Assembly (NCBI GenBank): GCA_027625915.1
Contig: JANTQA010000057.1
Location: 1,612,001 to 1,676,000, forward strand
DNA: 64,000 bases
From: Anaeramoeba flamelloides
Taxonomy: Eukaryota > Metamonada > Anaeramoebidae
Direction: 5' to 3'
The notes beneath the pieces were generated by a model. The model had not been told where the DNA came from. It did no database searches and saw only the letters and a program-made list of their open reading frames with translations. Every line of letters starts with the position of its first letter. The stretch's first letter is position 1. The position numbers and the translations under genes were made by a program. Positions 42,395-53,240 of the stretch are shown one piece after another.

Positions 42395-42990
42395 AATGTA
42401 TTTTTGTATTTTGCTCTTTACAAATTTTTTAAAACGCCAGTAATTTATTGGTATTGATAATCATTTTATTTCTGATTTTATGGGTCTGGTAATTTATAAA
42501 CGAGTGTTAACATTCCAATTAGTGTATGGTTATAATTTGATATTTCTTTGAGAATTGACAAAGCAAGATTTTTTTTCAAATATTGAATTTTTGTGTGTTA
42601 AAACTTTTGAATTGGAGTTTATATATAAACTTCAATTAAGGTCTATTCATGAAAAAAAAAATTCTTTTATTTATTTTACTTTGCTTTTACTTTTTTTTTT
42701 TTCCTACCTTGAGTTTTTTTTTTTTTTTTGGTTTTTTGTTTTGTTGTTCTTAAAATGTCTTAATTGTAATTTTTTTATACAAACTTTGAAAATTAAAGAT
42801 ATTGTACTATTGTGTTGTTGTTATTAAGGATTATTGTCTATGTCACACTAAAAAGAATACCAACAATAGAATGGGTATAAATAGAATTGATCTACTTTTT
42901 TTGAATTTTTGTTAAAAAACAAAATAATTATCTGTAAATTTTATATTTGAGGTGCTTTTTTTTCACTGTTAAAATCCAAATTCAAATCTT

Positions 42991-42991
42991 A

Positions 42992-43024
<33 letters not shown>

Positions 43025-43029
43025 TATAT
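42991..43029. repeat. (TA)n microsatellite
   Basis: Alternating TA over about 39 bp with a single G interruption. Confidence 0.9.
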
Positions 43030-43250
43030 TATTTTTTATAGATCCTATCTTGTGAGTTGTCCAATAAAATGCAAAATATATAAAACCCTAGTAAATTTCC
43101 AAGTCACCTCAGTGAAAAAAAAAAAAAAAAAGGGTGGGTAAACTCTTGGTAGAATCTTAATATGTTCAAATCTTATATAGTAAATGTAAAAAATACAAAC
43201 CCATATCCAAAAACTCTTATAAGTACTAATAATATAATGGGGTATGTGTA

Positions 43251-43252
<2 letters not shown>

Positions 43253-43290
<38 letters not shown>

Positions 43291-43323
43291 TGCGTGTATG
43301 TATGTATGTGTGTGTGTGTGTGT
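43253..43323. repeat. (GT)n microsatellite
   Basis: About 70 bp of GT dinucleotides with scattered A and one C, potential Z-DNA-forming alternating purine-pyrimidine. It stands out in this AT-rich spacer. Confidence 0.9.
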
Positions 43324-43694
43324 TCCCCTGTATTCAGTGGCTTATAATTATTAAATCTTATTATTAATTTACATTTTAATTATTTGTAACATAGAAAAGC
43401 CTGATATTTCTAAAAACAAAAAAAAAAATAAAATCAAAAAGTAAAAAATATATGAAACCCACATTTTTCAAATGATCATTGTGGGTTTTTTATTATTGAA
43501 ACTTTGACTGAAAATGGTCATAAAGAAGATTTTTTTTATTAAATTAGATCCATTTAAAAAGAAATTATATAGCCTCTAATTCCTTTAATGTTTTTTCAAT
43601 TTTTTTTCAAAATCTATTGTTTTTTTTTTCAACTCCTTTACTAAAAAATTAAAAAAAATGTTAAAAAAAAAAGTCAAAAAAAAATTCAAGGATA

Positions 43695-44069
43695 CACAAG
43701 AGTAAATATGAATGTTGTAAAAAATAGAGTTTTTACAATTTTAGAGATAAATATAGAGCTCCGTTCATTTATCCAAATTTTGGTAATAGTAAATATAATA
43801 TCTGATTTTCTTAATAGGCTAAGAACAATTTTAATCAAAAAATCGTTTAGCAAACAACAATCTTTTAAATTTAAAAAAAAAAACAATTTTCCAAACAAAG
43901 TATTGGTATTTGCCAAATGATTTTATATTGAAAACACCTTCAAGATAAAAAATAAAAACGGGAATTTTGTTTCCTATTACCAAAATTTGGATAAATAAAT
44001 GGAACTCTTTATTTATCTCTAAAATTGAAAAAACTCTATTTTTTACAACATTCCTTATTTACACTTGTG
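43695..44069. mobile_element. TA-flanked MITE, about 100-bp TIRs, family M4
   Basis: 375 bp. Ends CACAAGAGTAAATATGAA and, complementary, CACAAGTGTAAATAAGGA, each next to TA (43693-43694, 44070-44071). The arms run about 100 bp through 'ttgtaaaaaatagagttttt' to 'ccaaattttggtaata'. Tc1/mariner-type target site. The open frames inside it are fortuitous. Confidence 0.75.
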
Positions 44070-46225
44070 TATGATTTAATTTTACGATTATAAATTTATA
44101 AAGATCAGTAGATTGAAAAATGATTTTTGTTCTTAAAAATATATTAATTGTCCCACAGTAATCTATCAAATTGATTAATTGTAATAAATTTAAACCAAAT
44201 AGGTCAAATCTGGTTGGTACTGTAGTCAAAATAAATAGCAATAAAGTTTAATGTGTGTTTCAAAATAAAAAGCGAGTTTTTTTGTTATAGAAGACCTATA
44301 CATTAACCAATCAAAGAAAATGATAATAAAGCCTAAAAAATATGATATTGATTTCTTAAAGTTCTATTATTTAAAAAGAAATTCTAAAAATGAAGGATCA
44401 AATTGCAAAATTTATCTCAAAAAATAGAGTAAATTTTTCATAAAATTTTTATTATCAAAAAAACAAAAAAATTTCACTACAATTGAGAATATTATGAAAA
44501 ATTTTCAACTATTTCCATGAATAATTTAAATTTTACTGAAAATAACCAGACCTTTACTTTCAAAATTGATTTGAACTTAGGTATAATATTTGGTAGTAGA
44601 TTAGATGTTGCCTTGGTACAAGAAGAAAAAAAGCACTGATAATATTTTGAAACACGGATTATAGTCGTTGTGCAAGCATTATTTTGATCACTGTAAATAC
44701 AAAAAAATCATGATCTTGAATAAACTTTTAGAAATGAGTAACTTTAACACTTATTTCACTTTTACTTTAATTCGGTATTCAAGTTAATGAAATAATACAC
44801 TCAAAAAAATAAATGGTTAAGTTCCATTCAGATTTTTTTTGTCTTGATTAGTCCCTTAAAATTTAAAAAAAATAATTGACGAATAGAAAAAAGTGGTTTC
44901 GTAACTAAAAAGAAATTCCCCAAAGTTTACTACAAAACATAAATCAAAAATTGGGTGAAAAACAGTGAGTTCAAATAACCCAACTTGAGTTTGAAAGATA
45001 AAAAGATCGTGAACAAAAACAAATTAAAAAGAAATAAAACAAAAAAATGATCAATTAGATTCGTAGAAAAACTTAAAAACTCTTCAAATAAAATGTTTAA
45101 AAATAGTCCAACAAGTTATTTTGAAGAAATTTTGTGGAATAATAAATTAAGTCCATATTTATTTGGTGGCAAATAAAACAAAAAGGTTAAATAAACAAGT
45201 ACAGTTTAATTAAACCCATTTAAGATCATCTTTTACAAAAAGAGAAATGCTTCTGGGAAAAAGAAAAAATTTCATTTTTCTAGACTAATTTGTGTTTGTA
45301 AAAATTGACTTGGCGTTTTGATCTTTTAAAAAAATGTTTCCAAACCAACAAAGAACAACAGGAATTTTATGAAAGGAATTAAGAAGTGAAAGGAATTTTT
45401 AAAAACGTTTTCAACAAAAACTTGTAAAAAAAAAAATAAAAAAAAAAACAAATTTTTTTTTTTTGTTGGGTACTTTCGAATCTACAATTTTTTCAAATGG
45501 TTGTTGAAGAATCCCAAACTTGAAAGTTTTTTTAAAAACGAAACACATTTTTTCCAAGAACGATCCGATCAAAGGTAAACTACCGAAAAAAGTCCACAAT
45601 CAAAAAAAAAAAATTTAAAGAACCAAATATCATCGAACACTGTTCAAGAAAACGGATTTACTTTCTATTCAAAGCACTTGGTAAGAAGTAAGAGATTTCC
45701 AAATTTTTTTATTTTGAATCCTACAAAATTTCAAAATTAAATCGACTAGGAACACATTTATAAAATCAAACTAAACACTTCCGACAGTTTTTCGAAAATT
45801 CCAATCTTTTAAATCATTTTTGTTTTGTTTATCCAAAAAATAATTATGTCAAAAAATGTTTGTGATTTTTCTTGCTTCTCATTTCTACACAAACCTTCTC
45901 AAATTTAATTTATTTATTTTTAGATCTCTTTCCTTTTATTTGATTTATAAGTCACTTAAACTTCTTGTTCGAATAAAACCAAATTAAAATTAGTTTCATC
46001 CAGTCTGTTTTGATGAACAAATAAAACAATATTTTTTAAAGATTAGAAAATTCTTTTTGTTCAAAAAAAAAAAAAAAAACAAAATCAATAAAGTTAAACT
46101 AAATAAATTTCCTAATTTGAAGCCCTCTTCTTGCTTTTCGAATTCAAAATAAAAAAAATAAAAAAAAAAAATTAAAAAAAAACAAACCAAAAATTCATGC
46201 ATAGCGAAAAAGGATTCATTCTCAA

Positions 46226-46984
46226 ATGGGATCTGGTGCCTTGCTATTACCAAAGATGGCGATTGTTCCACAAGAGAAATCATACAATCCCCAAGTTTGC
46301 ACTGCTCGGCCAAAGAACCGAAAAAAAAAGTTCAACATGAAAAACAAAATTACAAAAAAACAAAGTGATCGATCGGTTGTTTCTTCAAAATTGTTTCTTT
46401 CAAAGAAATCAGAAAACAAGGGAAGCACTAAGAGATCGCGTTATGTAAATGAAAATGTCAAACAAAGGTACAAGATGAGGAGGCACAATGTGAAATTTCA
46501 ATTCAAGCACGGGAACTTTTCTTCGCTTAAATTGAAACGTGATCACGCTGCAAGACCCATTTGGCTTTGTCCCGATAAGCACATTTTTTTAGAGTGCTTT
46601 AATCCTTACTATAAGCAAGCAACAGATTTTTTGATTGCAATTTCTGATCCTGTATCGAGGCCAGAGCTTGTCCATGAATACCATTTAACCACGTATTCAT
46701 TGTATGCTGCTGTTTCGATTGGGCTAACCACAAAAACAATTTTAAGTGTTTTGAATAAATTTAGCAAAAATAAGATCCCACAGAATGTAACAGATTTTAT
46801 AACAAGCTGTACAAAATCTTATGGGAAAGTTAAATTAGTTTTAAAGCAAGGAAATTTTTTTTTGGAGTCCAACAATAAAGAAGTTCTTGAAAGGTTAGTC
46901 AAGGACAAAATTATTCATAAGGCTATTGATGTTAATAATGATCCGAACGAAATTATACCCAACTCACAAAATAATAATATGAAT

Positions 46985-47015
<31 letters not shown>

Positions 47016-48868
47016 AACAACAAAAACAAAACCAAAATGGATTACAGTCTTCAAATAACCAACAAAATTATATAACAATGACGAACGTCAATCAAAATAA
47101 TTCTACTCAGCAATTTGGAAACGAATTGAATGATCTGTCGTATCGTTTAATGGAAAAAGATGAGGAACAAGATTACAATTTAATCAAAATTATTGAATCA
47201 GATTCTTCTTCTGATTACGAAATTGAAGAATTAGACGATGATGAGAACGATAATGATAATTATAATGATAATGATGGCAAAAAAAATAAAAAAACTAAAA
47301 AAAAAACCAAAAAAAAAACAAAAAAATTGAAAAAAAAAATTGAAATTAGAAGTTTACGGATTAAGTCAGAAAGGATCCAATCTGTCAAAAGAAGGTGCAT
47401 TGAATTAGATGTTCCAGCATTAGAAGAATACGATTTCCGAAACGACAGAACGATCCCGACACTTGATGTTACATTAAGAGCCAATACCCAGATCAGGCCA
47501 TACCAGGAAAAATGCCTGTCCAAAATGTTTGGCAGTGGGAGAGCCAGATCTGGTATTATCGTCTTGCCGTGTGGAGCTGGGAAAACATTGGTTGGGATCA
47601 CTGCCACGTGTACTATTCAGAAATCAGGACTGGTGATTTGCACTTCCACTGTAGCTGTTGAGCAGTGGATGGCGGAATACCGAAGGTGGACAAACATTGA
47701 ATTGTCGCAAATTGCAAGGTTCACCTCTGATTTTAAAGAAATCTTCAATTCCCAGGCAGGGATCATGATCACCACCTATTCCATGATCTCTTATACGGGG
47801 CAGAGATCACCAGAAGCCGAGGAAGTAATCAACCATATTTGCTCGCGCGATTGGGGTATTCTGGTGCTGGACGAAGTGCATGTGGTACCTGCAGACATCT
47901 TTAGTCGTACCTTAACAATTGTCAAGGCCCACACCAAATTGGGGCTTACCGCCACTTTGGTCCGTGAGGACGACAAAATTAAGGATCTTAATTATCTCAT
48001 TGGACCAAAATTGTACGAGGCCAATTGGCTCGATCTTCAAAGAAGTGGCTACATTGCCCGTGTACAATGCGCTGAAGTTTGGTGCCCCCTAACTCCTAGT
48101 TTCTTTTACACATACCTTAATGAGGAATCAAAGCAAAAAAAGAGTCTACTATGCTATGTCAACCCATCAAAATTCCAAAATTGCCAATATTTGATTAATT
48201 ATCATGAAAAGCGTGGAGACAAAATCCTTGTTTTTTCTGATAACATTTTCGCCTTGAAGTTCTTTGCCAAGACTTTGAAACGGCCAATGATCTATGGGGA
48301 TACCTCCCCTTCGGAAAGAATGTCTGTGCTCCAGGATTTCCAAAAAAACGGGACATACAATACCGTCTTCATCTCAAAGGTCGGTGATAATTCAATCGAT
48401 TTGCCAGACGCCAACGTGCTGATCCAAATTTCCGGGCATTATGGCTCCAGAAGGCAAGAAGCACAAAGGCTCGGCAGGGTGCTAAGAAAGAAACAAAACT
48501 ACAATTCGGATGAGTTTTCAGCCTTTTTTTATACCCTCGTCACCCAGGACACCAGAGAAATGTATTTCTCCACAAAGAGACAACAATTTTTAATCGACCA
48601 AGGATACTCCTTTAAGGTAGTCACAGATTTTATTTCCAAAGAAGAGAAAAAAACATTGAGGTACAATACAGAAAAAGACCAAGACCATCTCTTAAGACAA
48701 GTAATACAACAAGATGAATCAAAAGGCCTTGATGAGATTTTATCAGAAGAAGAAGAAATGAAACAAATGAAAAAATTCTCAAGCAGGACTTTTAAAAAAA
48801 GAAGACAAAGAATTTCAAATAACTCAAATCGCAAATTTAGATCGACTATTTTAAGAAAAAAATTTTAA
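46226..48868 (+). CDS. XPB: XPB/ERCC3/Ssl2, TFIIH DNA translocase/helicase (880 aa)
   Basis: Core TFIIH subunit for promoter opening and nucleotide-excision repair. The N-terminal domain (about 95-235) keeps ARPIWLCPDKHIFLECFNPYYKQATDFLIAI and YGKVKLVL. A Gln/Asn-rich linker with a 16-residue Q-rich run (about 253-268) and a Lys-rich patch follow. The helicase half has EEYDFRND, RPYQEKCLSKMFGSGRARSGIIVLPCGAGKT (Walker A, about 447-453), LDEVHVV (DEVH, about 547), the XPB-specific RED motif in ATLVREDDKI (about 577), and QRLGRVLR (motif VI, about 748). The C-terminus keeps STKRQQFLIDQGYSFKVVT. Single exon. The ATG at 46226 is the first; 46256 is an alternative that loses only ten variable residues. 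Confidence 0.97.
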
Positions 48869-50882
48869 ATTTACTTTTCAATCTTTTTTTTTTTTTTTTT
48901 TTAATTTTATTTAAGGATTTAATATTATTTAATTATGGATTTAATATTACTAATATTAAATATTGTTAAATAATTGTTTTTCCTCTTTTATTGTTTATTT
49001 TTAATTTAATTATTAATAATTTTACATTTTAATTTTTTTTTATAAATTTTTTCTATATATATATTTTTTTTTTTTAAAAACAAATAAAGATTTTTTGAAA
49101 TAAAAATTTTACTAGACACAAACCCATTTTATTATTTTTTGTTTTTTTTTTTATCAAATTTTTAACTTTTTTTCTAATTTACATCATAACACTAGTTTAA
49201 CAGGGGAAAATAAAAAAAACTTATGCTTTTAAAGTATAATATTTACATAAAATGGATTCCCAAGCAGAAATTGCACAATAGATTACTTTGAGAAAAAAAA
49301 GTATTATTTGAGATCAATAAATCAAATAATCAATATCTATCAAGTTACATTATCTATAACCTACAGTAAAATGTAAAAATCGAAAATTAATACAACCTTC
49401 TATTACATCTTTATTCCAAGTTCCAATAAAAAAAAACTAATCCCAAAAAAAAAAGTAAAAAAATCAAAAAATGAAACTTTTTTCATTTTTTTTTCATCAA
49501 CTAGATATAAAGGTTGAATAATAATTTCGAATAAAAAAGAAATATTTGTATTAATTATAAACATCCATAGGAATATAAAGTAATTTTTACAAATAATAAA
49601 CATTTAATCGTTTTTACATAATGATTAAATACTTTATTAAGAACATATATTTATTTTAACTACAATATACACTTTAATTGTTTGAAAAGGTGACAAAAAC
49701 CAAATAAATATTTTTCAAGAATTGTAGTGACAAATTCCCCAAAAAGATCATTTAATAATTTTCCATAAAATTTCAATGAAAATTTATTGATTTCATAAAC
49801 ATTTCTAATTTTTGTAGTAACATTTTGTTGATTAATACGTTCTGCTGTTATTATCAAACTCACTCTAAAGTTAGGCTGAACCAAATAAATTCTTGATCAA
49901 CTCACTTCTGGGAATAACAAAATTCAAAAATAAATTGAAAAAAATTTTTTTGGTTTAATCAAATCCTAATACAATTGATTTTTGAAATATTTCAGGTATA
50001 ATATCCAGAATTGTTTTTGAAATTTTTTCAAAACGATCTTGAGAAGAGAACTTTTATGATTCCACAAATCTCTGAGATAATGGAATTTACAAATGAGTAT
50101 TTTTTCGAGAAGTGCCCAATTTTGAATGGGAGATATTCTCATAAAAATGGTCACAAAAACCCAAGGTTTTAATACACATTTTTCTATTTACAGTAAAAAA
50201 AAAAAAAAAATTATACAAAAGCCAAGAATAAATTGAAACAAAAAGATCAATAAATAAATTAAAAATAACAATTTTCACATTATAAAAAAATGGAAATATA
50301 ATTTTTTTATTTTAAAAGTATCAGGAATTATTTTTGATAAATTTAAAATCAAAAAGAAAAAAATTACAATCGTGAGTGTAGGGCTATGCAATTTTCACAA
50401 AAAAGTAGTTAAATATGGTAAAAAATCATTTAACATTGAAACAAAAAATGTATTATTCTGCCTAATACCTTTCGTGAATGTAGTAAATTGCATTTTATGT
50501 GATTTTTTTTTATTGAATTGAATAAGTTTCCATGAAGTTGAAAATGTGTCTCTTTAGTTTGATTTCTTAAACTCATTCGTTGAAATTTCCAACAACAACA
50601 ACAATAAAAATGTAAATTTAGATCATTTATTTGTTTTTCTGAATTGGCCATTTTTAAATTAAAAAAAATTTCAAGTTAAAAATGGCTTTCAAAAAGAGAT
50701 AATTTTGTCCTTATGATATACAATGTTATTAAATTATGCGATGTGTTGTTTATGACCTTTTTTTTTTTTTTTTTTTTGGGAGAATATGACCAATTTACAA
50801 TTGGCCACCTTCTTGGGACAATTTCCATTATTTTCAAAAATAGGAAATATGGGTAACCATTCAATTTACAGTTCCACTCTTG
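48869..50882. other. Intergenic region with dispersed repeat A copy 2
   Basis: AT-rich spacer with long T tracts just after XPB. Minus-strand frames at 49966-50154 and 49660-49884 have fair amino-acid composition and could be remnants of a decayed gene lying downstream of the BTB gene, but I recognise neither and neither has splice or start context. Confidence 0.5.
50405..50835. repeat. Dispersed repeat A, copy 2
   Basis: Diverged counterpart of 640-1040, same orientation. It ends about 50 bp beyond the stop codon of the BTB gene, so it covers that gene's 3' flank. Confidence 0.5.
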
Positions 50883-51641
50883 CTAGTTCTTGCTATAATT
50901 TTGTTTCTTTTCAATTAAATACCTAAGCATAGATTTTGGATTTAATTGATAATAGTCCTGTGCGTCTAACAATTCCTCCAATATTTGGTTGTCTTGATTT
51001 AATTCGTCTAATTTGTTGGTATATAAAAATTTTATTAAAGCCTCAAGTGTTTTTACTGATTTATTTGTAAAGTCTTGGACTTGTTTTGTTTCCAAAGTAG
51101 AGATGAATAATCCTTTAAATAACCCAGATCTGGCCAAGAGTATTAATTTATGAACCTTGATTTTTGTTTGATGGACGATTAATGTAAAGTCTTTTGTTTC
51201 GTTGGTTTCATAAAGCCTTGAAATATCTTTACGTAGAGTTCTTTTTGCAATCGCTAATTTGCTGAAATACGCTTTTTTTTCGATCCCTTCAATTTCTTTG
51301 CCATAAACCCACAAAAGAAATTCTTCAATTTCTTCTTTTGTTCTGTTTCCTAAAGATTTGTTTAATTCACCAATTGTTTTTCCAGTTCGAGTTTCTACTA
51401 TCAATTTATGACATTTTTTGTGTTTAATTTTGGTATCAGTAAATTCTTCAAGTCCCAGCAATTCTAAAAAGTCTTCATTATAAGACAATTGACCATCAAA
51501 TAATCTTTTTAAAATAAGATCGCCAGATAATGAATAAGCAGATGTAGACTCATTATCTTCGTCGTATGGATTAGATCCTTTTAAAACCATATATTCTGCT
51601 ATTTCCAATAATTCTGTAAGTTGTTTCTTTTCTTCATCCAT
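50883..51641 (-). CDS. BTB/POZ-domain protein, 252 aa
   Basis: Residues about 145-250 form a BTB fold: KDFTLIVHQTKIKVHKLILLARSGLFKGLF (the V..HK.IL..RS..F core), then LEALIKFLYTNKLDE and ELLDAQDYYQL. BTB domains dimerise and often present substrates to cullin-3 ligases. The preceding part (about 70-115: TDTKIKHKKCHKLIVETRTG..EEFLLWVYGKEIEG) has the shape of a second, degenerate BTB, with the acidic helical N-terminus ahead of it. The protein lacks ankyrin, Kelch or RCC1 repeats that usually accompany BTB. Single exon; start at 51641 is the first ATG after stops. A TTAA element begins about 55 bp upstream. Confidence 0.8.
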   Translation of the reverse strand: MDEEKKQLTELLEIAEYMVLKGSNPYDEDNESTSAYSLSGDLILKRLFDGQLSYNEDFLELLGLEEFTDTKIKHKKCHKLIVETRTGKTIGELNKSLGNRTKEEIEEFLLWVYGKEIEGIEKKAYFSKLAIAKRTLRKDISRLYETNETKDFTLIVHQTKIKVHKLILLARSGLFKGLFISTLETKQVQDFTNKSVKTLEALIKFLYTNKLDELNQDNQILEELLDAQDYYQLNPKSMLRYLIEKKQNYSKN

Positions 51642-51699
51642 AAGAAAAATGACTTTTAGTTGGAAAAAGTCAGAAAAATGAAATTTGATTAAAAGTTAA

Positions 51700-52330
51700 G
51701 GGATTCATGTCAACTGAGAAGAGGTCAAAAATTAAAGCATAACAATACTGAATGAAAACGACATTAGTAATACATGGCTTAAGTATCTCGGAATATAATT
51801 TATTCATTAAGTAGTTTTTTAAGTTATCCTATCAATTAAAATTAATCTAATGTATTCGTAAAAAATTTGCAAGAATTTTAGATTTTAAACTACAGTTTAA
51901 GACAAATTGAAAAGTTGAGTTATCAATCGAAAGACTTTAAAGTTGAAAAATACATTTACTTACTTTTGTTTCAGAATGTAAATTAGTAACTCAAACATTA
52001 AATAATTAACTCAAAAATTAAATAATTAATGAATAGATTATTTTTCATAAATTATTTTCAACTATTGAAATAAATTGATTATACAACTAGTTTTGAAAAA
52101 AGGATACATAATTAATTAGTCTTTGGGTTTTTATGTTGATAATTTTTGTTTTAATCTAGTAAATTAAAAAATTGTAAAAAATTATTGTTTGTAAAATTTG
52201 TTAACTGAATTATTAAAAACTGGAATCCTAAAATTTTTTGGGTTTCTCATATTTATATTTAGATAGGAAATTAAAAAAAAAATATACAATGTTCATTTAT
52301 AATTGAGATCTGTACCGTTGTAATAATATC
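51700..52330. mobile_element. TTAA-end MITE, family M3, copy 2 (right end lost)
   Basis: Starts TTAA|GGGATTCATGTC and aligns over about 630 bp with 27409-28165, including 'cattagtaatacatggct', 'ttaaataattaatgaataga' and 'tttttatgttgataa'. The match stops near 52330, and the expected right terminal repeat is absent. It therefore cannot be mobilised, and it is more diverged from consensus than copy 1. Confidence 0.7.
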
Positions 52331-52611
52331 CCGTATAAAATTTAGTAAAACTAAGTTTTATAAACTATCCTGTGTCTCTTTTTTTTTCTAGAAAAGTTAC
52401 CAGATTATCCTTTAAGGAAGAATAATATTTTACTTTAATTGAGGGATAAAATCTAATTGATTTTATACCTCAAAGTAAACCAAGTTGAGATTTATATAAT
52501 GATACAGTTTAACTTGATAAACTAAACTTCTCATTAACTTTAGGTAAAACAAGCTTACATTTTGTTAAGAAGTTTTACTTTTTCTTATTATATTTTCGGT
52601 AAAAACTCTTT

Positions 52612-52830
52612 CTTTTTTGATTGAATTTTTTGAACCAAAAATAAAAAGAAAAAATTGTAAAACATTTTTATTTATACGAAATCTCACTTTTAGTAATTTC
52701 TGAGACACTTTATGAACAAATAACATTGGAAATTTTGACTTATTTTAAAAATACAAATAAAATAAATCAAATAATGAGTCATTGAAGTTGGAGAAAAATA
52801 AAATTATTTATTTTGTGAATTTAAATTGTT
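52612..52830. repeat. Dispersed repeat G, copy 1
   Basis: Matches 61743-61960, same orientation. The best block is 'aaatctcacttttagtaatt' followed by 'tctgaga' and 'tatgaacaaataac'. Non-coding. It lies just 3' of the kinase gene. Confidence 0.6.
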
Positions 52831-53240
52831 TCTGAATCTTGAATTTGGATAATCATCAAGATGAGAAGCTCTTGATTTTAAAATAACCACATTTCCATTG
52901 AAATGGACACTTAATTGGGTTTGAACCAGAAATAACGTAATATATTAACAAAAAAAAAATTGAAAAATAATTTCTTTTCTCTGGTTCAAACTTTTTTTTT
53001 TTTTTTCTTCATAAAAGTAAAAATTTAGGGATATTACCTTTAAACAATATATTTGAATAATAAGTAATTAACATAAAATTATAATAAATTTAATAATAAA
53101 ACAGGTATTTATAATTAATAATAAAATATTATTACATTTTATATATTTATTAAATAAAAAAGGCAAATAAAAATAAATGAATGATAAACAAAAAAATAAA
53201 AATTTAAATAAAGGATTAATTGAAAAACAAAAAAAAATAT

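Larger units (their letters stand above)
40406..46225. other. Long intergenic region with three inverted-repeat elements and microsatellites
   Basis: No gene over 5.8 kb. Contains elements at 41066-41255, 41282-42394 and 43695-44069, a (TA)n tract at 42991-43029 and a (GT)n tract at 43253-43323. Short frames at 42555-42827, 43708-43920 and 45411-45599 are poly-F/K products of homopolymers or lie inside elements. 44070-46225 shows nothing recognisable. Confidence 0.6.

Noticed and set aside
43253-43323. (GT)n tract as a regulatory Z-DNA element
   Set aside because: No gene within 2.8 kb; treated as a plain microsatellite.
43708-43920. 70-codon frames on both strands
   Set aside because: They lie wholly within the inverted-repeat element 43695-44069 and have no protein-like composition.
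49660-50154. Two minus-strand frames of fair composition as a gene
   Set aside because: Different frames, no splice signals joining them, and no recognised domain; left as possible decayed remnant.
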